From Jeotgalibacillus alimentarius (lineage in GTDB: Bacteria; Bacillota; Bacilli; Bacillales; Jeotgalibacillaceae): DNA of 64,000 nucleotides. The translations under genes were made by a program, and so were the position numbers. Of the stretch, positions 53,545 through 62,077 are shown piece by piece (within the stretch, counting starts at the first letter, position 1; every line of letters begins with the position of its first letter). The stretch covers positions 124,001-188,000 of the forward strand of contig NZ_JXRQ01000025.1 in the NCBI RefSeq assembly GCF_000829445.1, in the 5' to 3' direction. The notes beneath the pieces are model-generated. The model saw only the letters and a list, made by a program, of their open reading frames with translations, did no database searches and was not told where the DNA came from.

Positions 53545-55230
53545 ATGGCGCAACCCTGGTGGAAAAAAGCAGTGGTGTATCAGATTTATCCAAAGAGTTT
53601 CAATGACACAACCGGTAATGGTGTCGGAGATCTGAACGGGATTACAGAGAAACTTGATTATTTGAATGAACTTGGGGTCGACGTCCTCTGGCTGACTCCG
53701 CCTTATAAATCACCCCAGCGTGACAACGGGTACGATATCAGCGACTACTTCTCGATTCATGAAGAGTACGGATCAATGGAAGATTTCGACCGTATGCTTG
53801 AAGAAGCTCACAAGCGTGATATCCGCATCATTATGGATATCGTTGTGAATCACACTTCTACTGAGCACGAATGGTTTGTTGAGTCGCGCAAGTCCAAAGA
53901 CAATGAGTACCGTGATTTCTATATTTGGAAAGACGGGAAGGAAGATGGATCTGAGCCGACGAACTGGGCATCGAAGTTTGGCGGTAATGCGTGGCAGTAT
54001 GACGAAGCAAGCGGCCAGTACTACCTGCACCTTTTTGACGTAACGCAGGCTGATCTGAACTGGGAAAATGAAAAGGTTCGCCGTGAAATTTACGATATGA
54101 TGAATTTTTGGGCTGAAAAAGGCGTGGATGGCTTCCGCCTTGACGTGGTTAACCTTGTATCAAAAAATCAGGACTTCCCTGATGAGACAGGTGACGGTGA
54201 CGGACGCCGCTTCTATACAGACGGTCCGCATGTGCATGAATATATGCATGAAATGAATCAGGAAGTGTTTTCAAAGCATGACCTGCTGACGGTTGGGGAA
54301 ATGTCTTCCACAACGATTGATCATTGTATTAAATACTCAAATCCTGAACGCGAAGAATTGAGTATGACGTTCAATTTCCATCATTTAAAAGTGGATTATC
54401 CAAACGGTGAAAAGTGGACAGTCGCTGATTTTGATTTCCTTCAGTTAAAAGACATTCTTTCAACATGGCAGGTCGGTATGAATGAAGGCGGCGGATGGAA
54501 TGCGCTGTTCTGGTGCAATCACGACCAGCCGCGCGTTGTATCACGCTATGGAAACGATGGTGAATACCACCGCGAGTCTGCTAAAATGCTTGCGACAACC
54601 GTGCACATGATGCAAGGTACTCCCTACATTTATCAGGGTGAGGAGTTTGGGATGACCAATCCGAAATTCACGTCAATTGATGAATACCGTGATGTTGAGT
54701 CACTGAACATTTATAATATCCTGCTTGAACAGGGTAAGAGCGAAGAGGAAATTCTTCAGATCCTGCGCCAGAAATCGCGTGATAATTCACGTACGCCTGT
54801 GCAGTGGGATGATACTGAGCATGCAGGCTTCACGAGCGGTACACCATGGATTCCAGTTGCGAAAAATTTCAAAGAACATAACGCAAAAACTGCACTGGAA
54901 GACCGCGATTCAGTCTTTTATCACTACCAGAAGCTTGTTCAGCTGCGCAAGGATCATGATATTCTGACTGACGGCAACTATGAGCTGCTGCTGGCAGATC
55001 ATCCGGCCATTTTTGCTTACACGCGCAGTACTGAAAATGAGACGCTGCTTGTGGTGAATAACTATTATGCAAAGGAAACAGTGTTTGAGATGCCTGAGTC
55101 ACTGGCTGAAAAGCTGGAAGGCTTCACGCGTCCTGACGTATTAATTCAGAATTACAGCGATGTAAATGGGGATGCGGCGCATTATACGCTACGACCGTAT
55201 GAGTCGATTGTATTTCATTATAAGAAGTAA
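53545..55230 (+). CDS. treA: Trehalose-6-phosphate hydrolase
   Basis: 561 residues, GH13 family: VYQIYPKSFNDTTGNGVGDLNGI start, DIVVNHTS, the nucleophile Asp in GFRLDVVNLVSK, the acid/base Glu in VGEMSS, and CNHDQPR. It splits trehalose 6-phosphate into glucose and glucose 6-phosphate. Length matches B. subtilis TreA (561). RBS TAAGGAGG. Placed after treP on the same strand. The repressor gene treR is not next but 4 kb on. Confidence 0.95.
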   Translation: MAQPWWKKAVVYQIYPKSFNDTTGNGVGDLNGITEKLDYLNELGVDVLWLTPPYKSPQRDNGYDISDYFSIHEEYGSMEDFDRMLEEAHKRDIRIIMDIVVNHTSTEHEWFVESRKSKDNEYRDFYIWKDGKEDGSEPTNWASKFGGNAWQYDEASGQYYLHLFDVTQADLNWENEKVRREIYDMMNFWAEKGVDGFRLDVVNLVSKNQDFPDETGDGDGRRFYTDGPHVHEYMHEMNQEVFSKHDLLTVGEMSSTTIDHCIKYSNPEREELSMTFNFHHLKVDYPNGEKWTVADFDFLQLKDILSTWQVGMNEGGGWNALFWCNHDQPRVVSRYGNDGEYHRESAKMLATTVHMMQGTPYIYQGEEFGMTNPKFTSIDEYRDVESLNIYNILLEQGKSEEEILQILRQKSRDNSRTPVQWDDTEHAGFTSGTPWIPVAKNFKEHNAKTALEDRDSVFYHYQKLVQLRKDHDILTDGNYELLLADHPAIFAYTRSTENETLLVVNNYYAKETVFEMPESLAEKLEGFTRPDVLIQNYSDVNGDAAHYTLRPYESIVFHYKK

Positions 55231-55236
55231 TTGATT

Positions 55237-55278
55237 GAAAAAGATCCGTCCGGGGCCGTCGAGTCCCGGGCGGATTTT
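55237..55278 (+). terminator. Terminator after treA
   Basis: AAAAAGATCCGTCCGGG and CCCGGGCGGATTTTT pair around a short loop. Confidence 0.85.
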
Positions 55279-55299
55279 TGTGTGGTGCGGGCGGATTTT

Positions 55300-55438
55300 C
55301 TGGCGCGACGGTCGCATCACCGCCCACGAATGTCGTATGTGACCGCGCGACGGTCCAATACACCCGGGTTGGAGGTCATATATACGCCGGTGAAGGTCGT
55401 ATATGCACAATCGAGTGTCGTATCCGACTGTTCCGTTG
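55300..55438 (-). repeat. 21-bp tandem array 13 (TACGACC subfamily)
   Basis: Minus strand TACGACA, TACGACC, TATGACC, core ACCCGGGT (55362-55369), TACGACA, TGCGACC with steps of exactly 21, 21, 43 and 21. Confidence 0.86.
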
Positions 55439-55455
55439 CAGCGCCCCTCCCTCTT

Positions 55456-55496
55456 AATGCCCTTAAGAAACTAAGGTCCTGTTTCCTAAAGGCATT
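55456..55496. repeat. Hairpin linking arrays 13 and 14
   Basis: AATGCCCTTAAGAAAC and GTTTCCTAAAGGCATT close around TAAGGTCCT. It joins a TACGACC-type array to a TGCAACC-type array. Confidence 0.75.
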
Positions 55497-55514
55497 CAGA
55501 GCGGCTTCGCGGTG

Positions 55515-55655
55515 CATGCACGGGCCTCAGTTGTAGTATTTTCGCTTGCAGCTGAAGTGTTTTGCTCTGCAGCTGTCGGATACACCCGGATTTGTTGCAG
55601 TGAGACAGCCACCAGCTGTAGTGAGACGCGATCTGGTTGCAGTGAACCCCGCACC
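55515..55655 (-). repeat. 21-bp tandem array 14
   Basis: Minus strand TGCAACC, TACAGCT, TGCAACA, core around 55584-55591 (ATCCGGGT), then GACAGC, TGCAGC and TACAAC. With array 13 it fills the gap between treA and the amidohydrolase gene. Confidence 0.82.
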
Positions 55656-55659
55656 CGAT

Positions 55660-55695
55660 GGTCAGAGCGTAGTACCGGCTCTGACCCTCTACTAC
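55660..55695. repeat. GTAG-headed REP-like element at amidohydrolase stop
   Basis: GGTCAGAGC and GCTCTGACC stem then CTCTACTAC. The amidohydrolase stop TAG (55692-55694) is in the GTAGTAG head read on the minus strand. Confidence 0.65.
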
Positions 55696-56786
55696 CCTTC
55701 CATCGCCATCTCAACTGCACGCGTAATCACGCGCACGCCCTGCTCCAGACAATCATGGTTAAATGTCATATCCGGATGGTGAAGTCCCGGCGTGAGGTCT
55801 GATCCAAGGCCGAGCATAACTGCTTTCAGTTCAGGCTTTTCAATTGTGTAGTAATGGAAATCGTCACTGCCTGGTGTGACAACGCGCGGTCGCAATGATT
55901 CCTCTCCCATTTCCGTAATAATCGCTTCACGCATGATGGCTTCTGCATCCTCATTGATCGCAGCTGCCGGCGTGTAATCGACCCACTCCCCTTCAATTTT
56001 CACCCCAAGCATCCCGCTCATTGCAGCAACCTTTTCTTCAATCAGCCGCTGAAGTTCAGCCATCGATTCGTTGGTCTGAGCCCTCACGTCGAGTGCAAAT
56101 GTTGCTGAACCCGGAATGATATTATAGTTTGAAGCGCCTGCATGAAAGTTCGTCATTTTTACAGAGTGTGGAATCATCGGCGACAATCGTACAGTATGCA
56201 TCTGCTGAGCCAGTGCAAACCCTGCTTCGATCGCATTTACTCCCTGATGAGGACGTGCCCCGTGAAGGTCTTTACCCGTAATTTTACCTTCATAGAAAAT
56301 ACCGCCGCCATGTGAAATGGCCGGCGCGGCTTCACCGAATGAAAGCTCTTCTTTTGGACGAAGATGTACGCCAAACAGCATCTTTAATCCATCTGCCCCA
56401 CCGCTTTTAATGACAGCAAGCGAGCCATTGCCCTGCTCCTCAGCTGGCTGGAATATACATCTGAATGTCCCTTTTAATGAATCTTCTTTTTCTTTTAAAG
56501 CTAAAAGCGTTCCGATCCCGATCGTCATATGCGCGTCATGCCCGCAAGAATGATTCCCCTGCATCTTACCGTCCACTTCCTGCCACAATGCATCAATATC
56601 CGCACGCAGTCCAATCACAGGCTCACCGCTTCCTACTTCAGCAATTAACCCGGTGTGCTTTTTGAAAAGCTGCACGCGAATGCCTGCCCGCTCAAGCGTA
56701 TTTGCAATGTAATCAGTCGTCTTCACTTCTTTAAAACTGATCTCCGCAAGTCCGTGAAGATCCTGCCAAATCTGTTCAAGTTTCAT
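55692..56786 (-). CDS. M20 family amidohydrolase
   Basis: 364 residues from ATG 56786 (GGAGG, nine-base spacing). Metal-binding features of the M20D group: HSCGHDAHMTIGIGTLL, FQPAEEQGNGS, and the late GSDDFHYYTIEKP segment; the dimerisation domain lies about 180-290. Such enzymes remove acyl groups from N-acyl amino acids or related amides. Four bases after the epimerase gene, so a two-gene unit handling peptide-derived amino acids is plausible. Confidence 0.92.
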   Translation of the reverse strand: MKLEQIWQDLHGLAEISFKEVKTTDYIANTLERAGIRVQLFKKHTGLIAEVGSGEPVIGLRADIDALWQEVDGKMQGNHSCGHDAHMTIGIGTLLALKEKEDSLKGTFRCIFQPAEEQGNGSLAVIKSGGADGLKMLFGVHLRPKEELSFGEAAPAISHGGGIFYEGKITGKDLHGARPHQGVNAIEAGFALAQQMHTVRLSPMIPHSVKMTNFHAGASNYNIIPGSATFALDVRAQTNESMAELQRLIEEKVAAMSGMLGVKIEGEWVDYTPAAAINEDAEAIMREAIITEMGEESLRPRVVTPGSDDFHYYTIEKPELKAVMLGLGSDLTPGLHHPDMTFNHDCLEQGVRVITRAVEMAMEG

Positions 56787-56790
56787 CCCT

Positions 56791-57903
56791 TCACACCTCC
56801 ACAATCTTATGACACTCACTTAACTTTTCAAGAACCTGTTCATCCACATCAACACCAAGTCCAGGCTTTTCCGCTAAATGAACGAACGGAATCTTATACG
56901 TTAAATTACCCGGATCCTCAGAAAACAGCAGCGGTCCGGTGAGCTCAGTCGTTTCAATATTCTTACGGGCAATCGCTGCATGGTAACCGGCAGCCGATCC
57001 GATTGATGACTCAACCATCGAACCAATCTGGCACTTAAGTCCAGCTGACTCAGCAATTTTAGCCATATTGATGACCGGGTAAATGCCACCGCTTTTCATC
57101 AGCTTCAAATTAATTTTATCAGCAGCGCGGGTATTGATTGCCCGCTGAAGATCTATTTCTGAACAGATACTTTCATCGAGCATAAGCGGCGTCTTCGTTG
57201 ATCCGCGCAGCTCATTCATTTCAGCAAAAGCTTCAGGCACAAGCGGCTGTTCAACCCAGTCAAGGTTCAGATCCTCACACTGAGCAAGCGCTCGCTTAGC
57301 TGTCTCATACGTACCCCAGCCCTGATTCACATCCACACGGATCGGTACATCTTCACCAACTGCGGACCTGATTGCTTGCAGTCGCTGAATATCAAACACC
57401 GCATCTCCACTCAGCTTGATTTTCAAATGCTGATAGCCGCCTTCAAGTGCAGCGAGTGCAGCCTCACTCATTTTTTCAGATGACCCGATCGAAATGACTT
57501 TCGGATAACTCAAAGAGTCATGCGCTTTTCCGCCGATCAGGTCATAAACAGGCATCCCTGTGATTTTACCCATCAGATCATAACACGCAATATCCACCGC
57601 CGCTTTGATCGAAGGGTTTCCTTTAAGCGCAAGATTCATGCGGTGATGAACCTCTTCGATTTGAAAAGGAGACAGCCCTTTTAACTGAGGTAAAATGACT
57701 TTTTCCAACAGCGCATATGACCCATAAAACGATTCTCCTGTCACATGTTCATCAGGCACTGCCTCACCAAAACCCTCATGGCCGGTGTCTGTCGTCAGCT
57801 TCAAAATAATAGAAGGCATGGACTCAAACCTTGCATATGATACGACAAACGGCTCTTTAAGGGGGAGATGAATCCCCCATATTTCAGCACGAATAATTTT
57901 CAA
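56791..57903 (-). CDS. Enolase-superfamily dipeptide epimerase
   Basis: 370 residues, mandelate racemase/muconate lactonising fold. Catalytic pair and metal ligands are present: HLKIKLSG (KxK), RVDVNQGW (Asp), WVEQPL (Glu), LDESIC (Asp) and NLKLMKSGG (second Lys). Closest named type is L-Ala-D/L-Glu epimerase used in murein peptide recycling; other dipeptide specificities are common. TTG start at 57903 with GGAG about ten bases upstream. Upstream 57904-58189 holds structured repeat D. Confidence 0.9.
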   Translation of the reverse strand: MKIIRAEIWGIHLPLKEPFVVSYARFESMPSIILKLTTDTGHEGFGEAVPDEHVTGESFYGSYALLEKVILPQLKGLSPFQIEEVHHRMNLALKGNPSIKAAVDIACYDLMGKITGMPVYDLIGGKAHDSLSYPKVISIGSSEKMSEAALAALEGGYQHLKIKLSGDAVFDIQRLQAIRSAVGEDVPIRVDVNQGWGTYETAKRALAQCEDLNLDWVEQPLVPEAFAEMNELRGSTKTPLMLDESICSEIDLQRAINTRAADKINLKLMKSGGIYPVINMAKIAESAGLKCQIGSMVESSIGSAAGYHAAIARKNIETTELTGPLLFSEDPGNLTYKIPFVHLAEKPGLGVDVDEQVLEKLSECHKIVEV

Positions 57904-58043
57904 ACCAATCCAACTCCATTTCCCGGGAAATTATGTCGATATGTATGGAAAAATGCACCTCTTAATTGAGATGCATTCATTGACGTGATTAACCGTTGAA
58001 ACAAAAAACTTTATTTCTCATAGTCCATGAATCTATTTTCACA

Positions 58044-58171
58044 GCGCTAATCGGAGTGGAAGGCGGGGACTCCGGGACGATTAGCGGGTAGCTGAGACCC
58101 CGCAAGTCGAAGACTGAGGAGGCTCAGCGACCGCCGTCCGGAAAGCATCCGCCTGAAACGCAGATTAGCGC
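58044..58171 (+). repeat. Structured repeat element, copy D
   Basis: GCGCTAATC (58044-58052) pairs perfectly with GATTAGCGC (58163-58171). Interior GCTGAG...CTCAGC and apical AGTC-GA-AGACT. Confidence 0.82.
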
Positions 58172-58189
58172 CCACTTTTAGAGATGAAT

Positions 58190-58765
58190 TTAAGGTGCAG
58201 CAATAAACTGAATCGAAGCGATTTTCCACTCGCCTTCAACTTCCTTCATAATTGTCACCTGGCGACCGCTTCTTGTGACTTCAGCTCCAGACGCCGGATC
58301 AGTCGTCGTCAGTTCCATATTTGAAAACACCTCGGCAGACCCTTCTTCATAGCCGCTGATTGTCTGCTCAACAACCTCTCTCTGTACATCAAACTGGGTG
58401 AACACTTCTTCAAGCGCTTCGCGTTCTTCCTCTTCATTATAGTAATCTTCCCCAAATAAAAGCAGATCCATATAGCCTTCTAAATCTTTATTATTAAAGG
58501 TTTCGATATACTGATCGAATACCGCCATAATCTCTTCTTTTGCTTCTGCCGGTACTTCAGCACTTTCAACATTACCTTCTTCGTCGAATACGATACCCTC
58601 TTCTGACTGGGTGCTGCTGTCAGGCGCATGCGTTTCCTGCCCCTCTCCTGTCAGACCATCATCTGCTGAATTTGCATTTGTATCCGTACTTTCTTCGTCA
58701 CTGCATCCTGCCAGCACAACCGCAAGCAGACCGGCAGCCAGTGTTGTCTTAAAAAGCTTATTCAT
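58190..58765 (-). CDS. Lipoprotein with NTF2-like domain
   Basis: 191 residues. Signal peptide MNKLFKTTLAAGLLAVVLAGC with lipobox VLAGC; a Ser/Thr/Asp-rich linker (about 22-60); then a ~110-residue domain (AKEEIMAVFDQYIETFNNKDLEGYMDLL...EGEWKIASIQ) with the pattern of an NTF2/SnoaL-like cone fold, often a ligand-binding module. Function unknown. Stand-alone between structured repeats D and E. Confidence 0.85.
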   Translation of the reverse strand: MNKLFKTTLAAGLLAVVLAGCSDEESTDTNANSADDGLTGEGQETHAPDSSTQSEEGIVFDEEGNVESAEVPAEAKEEIMAVFDQYIETFNNKDLEGYMDLLLFGEDYYNEEEEREALEEVFTQFDVQREVVEQTISGYEEGSAEVFSNMELTTTDPASGAEVTRSGRQVTIMKEVEGEWKIASIQFIAAP

Positions 58766-58809
58766 TAAAACCGTCCTTTCTACTTATAAAATATACTCTG
58801 TTAAAGTTG

Positions 58810-58955
58810 GCTGATGATTTCCGCTGCAAGGGGACGCTTTCCGCATAGGTGCACCGGTTTGTGGCTCTATCCCGCCTCCTCGAGCTTTGCTCTGCGGGGT
58901 CTCACCTGTCCGACTTCTCCTGCTGGAGTCGCCCCCTTCCGCTTCAATCATCTGC
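58810..58955 (-). repeat. Structured repeat element, copy E
   Basis: GCTGATGATT (58810-58819) pairs with AATCATCTGC (58946-58955) with one mismatch. Minus strand interior GGTGAG...; apical GAGC-AAA-GCTC. Upstream of the lipoprotein gene. Confidence 0.78.
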
Positions 58956-59030
58956 TGTGCAGACATAACATCTGACTATAACAAAGTCTAAATTTATAAT
59001 GTATTAACCCCATTAATCATTACCATATCA

Positions 59031-59159
59031 GCTGGCTCTTGGAGTGGAGGGCGGAGACTCCCGCCCCAGGAAGGGACAGGTGAGACCCCGCAAGGCGAAG
59101 CCTGAGGAAGCTCACCGCCCGGGGGCAGGAAAGCGCAGCCCTCCACGGAAAGAGCCAGC
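59031..59159 (+). repeat. Structured repeat element, copy F
   Basis: GCTGGCTCTT (59031-59040) pairs perfectly with AAGAGCCAGC (59150-59159); GGAGTGGAGGGC and GCCCTCCAC extend the stem. Interior GGTGAG...CTCACC, apical AGGC-GAA-GCCT. Inverted relative to copy E, 75 bases away; together they fill the gap before treR. Confidence 0.85.
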
Positions 59160-59249
59160 GGTATTTGAAGACATATGATATATGAAAATGTTGGACCATC
59201 CACTAAAATCCTGTCCCCCCATATGATACAATAAACAAGGGTGATATAT

Positions 59250-59969
59250 ATGGCAACTACAAATAAATATATGAACATTTTTCAAGAACTCTCCTCAGAA
59301 ATAAAAAATGGGGTTTTCGAGCCGAACTCGTTACTCCCTTCTGAACACGAACTGTGTGAGCGATTTAATACATCACGTGAGACAATAAGGAAAGCGCTTA
59401 CACTTTTATCGCAAAACGGTTTTATACAGAAAATGCAGGGCAAAGGCTCCCTCGTTCTTGATATAAGTAAAATGACGTTTCCTGTTACAGGTCTCGTCAG
59501 CTTTAAAGAAATACAGCAGTCGCTTGGGCGTGATATCCAGACGACTGTGCATAAGCTTGAACTGATTGAAGCGGAAGACTGGCTGTCAAATCAGCTTGAG
59601 TGTCCTGAGCACGCACTGACGTGGGAGGTTGTCCGTGCACGGACGATTCAGGGTGAGCGTGTGATTCTTGATAAAGACTGGCTGCTTCAGACAACGGTTC
59701 CGTCTTTAACAGAAGAGATCTGTGCAGACTCCATTTATGCGTATCTGGAAGGTCAGCTCGGGCTGAACATTTCCTACGCGAAAAAAGAGATCACAGTCGA
59801 GCCTGCAACTGATGAGGACCGCGCGCTGCTTGACCTCGACGGCTACAGCCATATCGTACTCGTTAAAAACTTTGTACACCTTGAAGACACATCAATCTTC
59901 CAGTACACAGAATCGCGTCATAGACTTGATAAGTTCAAGTTTGTAGACTTTGCGAGACGACGTAAATAA
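59250..59969 (+). CDS. treR: Trehalose operon repressor TreR, GntR/HutC family
   Basis: 239 residues. N-terminal winged helix (about 1-68: LSSEIKNGVFEPNSLLPSEHELCERFNTSRETIRKALTLLSQNGFIQKMQGKGSLV) and a UTRA effector domain (about 90-235) that senses trehalose 6-phosphate in the B. subtilis orthologue. ATG 59250 follows AAGGGTGATATAT; a GTG three codons up is an alternative. Assignment to trehalose rests on the tre genes 4 kb upstream and the TreR-type operator before treP. Confidence 0.88.
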   Translation: MATTNKYMNIFQELSSEIKNGVFEPNSLLPSEHELCERFNTSRETIRKALTLLSQNGFIQKMQGKGSLVLDISKMTFPVTGLVSFKEIQQSLGRDIQTTVHKLELIEAEDWLSNQLECPEHALTWEVVRARTIQGERVILDKDWLLQTTVPSLTEEICADSIYAYLEGQLGLNISYAKKEITVEPATDEDRALLDLDGYSHIVLVKNFVHLEDTSIFQYTESRHRLDKFKFVDFARRRK

Positions 59970-59974
59970 GATCA

Positions 59975-60005
59975 AACTCCGCCGTTGATCCGGGCGGAGT
60001 TTTTG
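59975..60005 (+). terminator. Terminator of treR
   Basis: AAACTCCGCC and GGGCGGAGTTT stem with T-run. Confidence 0.9.
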
Positions 60006-60035
60006 GTTTCTTAAAGGCATGAGGAGGACGTGGTG

Positions 60036-60190
60036 CCGCGACCGATGCGGGAGCTCACTGCAGCTAAATCGCGTTTCACTACAACCATGGGTGGTCTCAC
60101 TACAGTAAACCCGGGTGTATCCTACAGCTGTGAGGCAAAACACAACAGCCACCAGCCAAAACACTGCAACAGTGACAACCACACGCCCCC
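60036..60190 (+). repeat. 21-bp tandem array 15
   Basis: CTGCAGCT, CTACAACC, CTACAGTA, core ACCCGGGT (60109-60116), CACAACAGCC, CTGCAACA. Preceded by the half hairpin TTTCTTAAAGGCATGAGG; sits between convergent treR and degU terminators. Confidence 0.82.
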
Positions 60191-60200
60191 ATCACCGCAC

Positions 60201-60229
60201 AAAAAAGCCCCGCCTCAAAGACGGAGCCT
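60201..60229 (-). terminator. Terminator of degU
   Basis: Minus strand AGGCTCCGTC and GGCGGGGCT stem followed by TTTTTT. Confidence 0.88.
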
Positions 60230-60239
60230 CACTTAACAA

Positions 60240-60914
60240 TTATCGCACTTCTACCCAGCCGTTCTTAATCGCTGTAACAACAGCCTGTGTACGGTCGTTT
60301 ACATTCATTTTCTGTAAGATGTTACTTACATGGTTTTTAACCGTTTTTTCTGAAATGTACAGTCCTTCACCGATACCACGGTTACTTTTACCGTCAGCAA
60401 GCATCTGAAGCACTTCACACTCACGCTTTGTTAACAGGTGAAGCGGGCGGCGCACTTCCATCTGCTGGAAGTTACCAGTGAATTCTGCTTCTGCCAGACG
60501 GCGGAATTCGTTTACAAGGTTCACTGTTACTTTCGGATGCAGGTAAGAACCACCGTCAGCAACTGTTTTGATTGCTTCGATCAGTGCTTCTGAATCCATT
60601 TCTTTCAGCATATATCCAAGTGCACCTGATTTCAGAGCATGTGATACGTAGTTCTCATCATCATGAATTGACAGGATAATGACTTTTGCGTCAGGATGCT
60701 TTTTCACAAGCTGGCCTGTTGCTTCTACGCCGTTTACATCAGGCATGTTAATATCCATCAGTACAACGTCCGGCTGATGTGTTTCGTACAGCTCGATTGC
60801 CTGAGAACCATCGTCGCCTTCTCCTACGATTTCAAACGTATCTTCAAAATCAAGAATGCGTTTGACTCCTTCACGGAATAACTGGTGATCATCAATAATT
60901 AAAATCTTTGTCAT
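60240..60914 (-). CDS. degU: Response regulator DegU
   Basis: 224 residues: REC domain ([19 protein letters not shown]; phospho-Asp in [10 protein letters not shown]; conserved Lys nearby) and LuxR-type HTH ([36 protein letters not shown]). In B. subtilis DegU~P controls exoenzymes, competence, biofilm and motility. Ends 11 bases from its terminator. It follows degS by 20 bases. Confidence 0.96.
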   Translation of the reverse strand: MTKILIIDDHQLFREGVKRILDFEDTFEIVGEGDDGSQAIELYETHQPDVVLMDINMPDVNGVEATGQLVKKHPDAKVIILSIHDDENYVSHALKSGALGYMLKEMDSEALIEAIKTVADGGSYLHPKVTVNLVNEFRRLAEAEFTGNFQQMEVRRPLHLLTKRECEVLQMLADGKSNRGIGEGLYISEKTVKNHVSNILQKMNVNDRTQAVVTAIKNGWVEVR

Positions 60915-60934
60915 GTTAGGTTCCCCCTCAATCT

Positions 60935-62077
60935 TTAACTTTGAATTGGTACATTGATACTGATTGTCGTACCTTCGCCTGGTTTGGATTGAACATGCAT
61001 CTTTCCTGATACGAGTTCAACCCTTTCTTTCATTCCGATCATGCCATATGAGCCTTGCTTTTTCTCTGAAGGATCGAATCCCTTACCGTCGTCCTTAATG
61101 ATTGCATTAACGCAATCCGGACGTATCTCGACTTTCACACTGACTTCACGCGCTTCTGCATGCTTAATCGCATTTTGAACGGCTTCCTGAATCAGTCTGA
61201 AGAGCGAGACTTCATATTTTTGATCTAATCTTGATTCTTCCCCAATTTGCTTAAATGATAACTTAGCACCATTACTATACTCTTCGATCGTACTTAAGTA
61301 CTTTCTGAGGGTGGGAACAAGACCAAGGTCATCGAGCGCCATCGGTCGAAGGTCGTAGATAATTCTCCGTACCTCTGACAATGCTGAGCGGACCATCTTT
61401 TTATAGCTTTTGATTTCATTGATAGCTTCTTCAGTGCCTTTATCTCTGAATACACGTTCGATCAGATCGGATCTCATGAGTACGTTTGCCATCATCTGAG
61501 CCGGACCGTCGTGTATTTCCCGGGAAAGTCTTTTACGTTCTTCTTCCTGGGCTTCAATAATCTGCATCCCAAAAAGCTGTTTCTGCGCTGCATCTTCAAG
61601 CGCTGCACCGACTTTTCTTAAATCACTGTTCAGGTAGCTGAGTACAACAGTAATTTGTGTCACAAGATTTTCAGCCCGGTCAATGGTTTCAACCATGTTC
61701 TGTAAGCGGCGTTCGAGATCGTCTCTTCTTTCACGCAGCTGCTTTTCTTCCTGTCTGTTAACCGAGAGTTTCATTTGAAGATCATGCGCCGTCTCATATG
61801 CCTGACGGACCTGTTCTTCAGAAAAGTCTTTGAAATGATGACTGACTTCAGCCAGGCGCTTCCTTGCAAACCGAGTACGCCTTTCAAGATCGTCACCTGT
61901 ATAGATCACACTTGCAATTTTTTCACGTATCAGACCAAGCTCTGAAATGAGCCAGTCATACTCATTGCGTGTCTGCTCACCGATTTCAAAAATTTCTGAT
62001 TTACTCTGGTCCACAGTCTCTATCATTTTACCCAGTATCGAATCGAGTACCTGGGTATCTATACTATTTGCGGACAC
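60935..62077 (-). CDS. degS: Sensor histidine kinase DegS
   Basis: 380 residues from GTG 62077 (AAAGGAG, seven-base spacing), similar to B. subtilis DegS (385). No membrane segment: an N-terminal coiled-coil sensor (about 1-175), then the HisKA_3 helix with the phospho-His in [20 protein letters not shown] and an HATPase with [17 protein letters not shown] and GMKERV. It phosphorylates DegU. An upstream in-frame ATG at 62104 lacks an RBS. Confidence 0.95.
   Translation of the reverse strand: MSANSIDTQVLDSILGKMIETVDQSKSEIFEIGEQTRNEYDWLISELGLIREKIASVIYTGDDLERRTRFARKRLAEVSHHFKDFSEEQVRQAYETAHDLQMKLSVNRQEEKQLRERRDDLERRLQNMVETIDRAENLVTQITVVLSYLNSDLRKVGAALEDAAQKQLFGMQIIEAQEEERKRLSREIHDGPAQMMANVLMRSDLIERVFRDKGTEEAINEIKSYKKMVRSALSEVRRIIYDLRPMALDDLGLVPTLRKYLSTIEEYSNGAKLSFKQIGEESRLDQKYEVSLFRLIQEAVQNAIKHAEAREVSVKVEIRPDCVNAIIKDDGKGFDPSEKKQGSYGMIGMKERVELVSGKMHVQSKPGEGTTISINVPIQS

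Noticed and set aside
15824-55655. The arrays as a CRISPR
   Set aside because: Repeat motif is about 12 bases with 7-9-base spacers that are themselves similar between copies, no leader or cas genes; the format does not fit CRISPR.
59191-59232. SigA promoter for treR (TTGGAC and TACAAT)
   Set aside because: Spacing of 30 bases is too long and no better -35 is seen; left uncalled.
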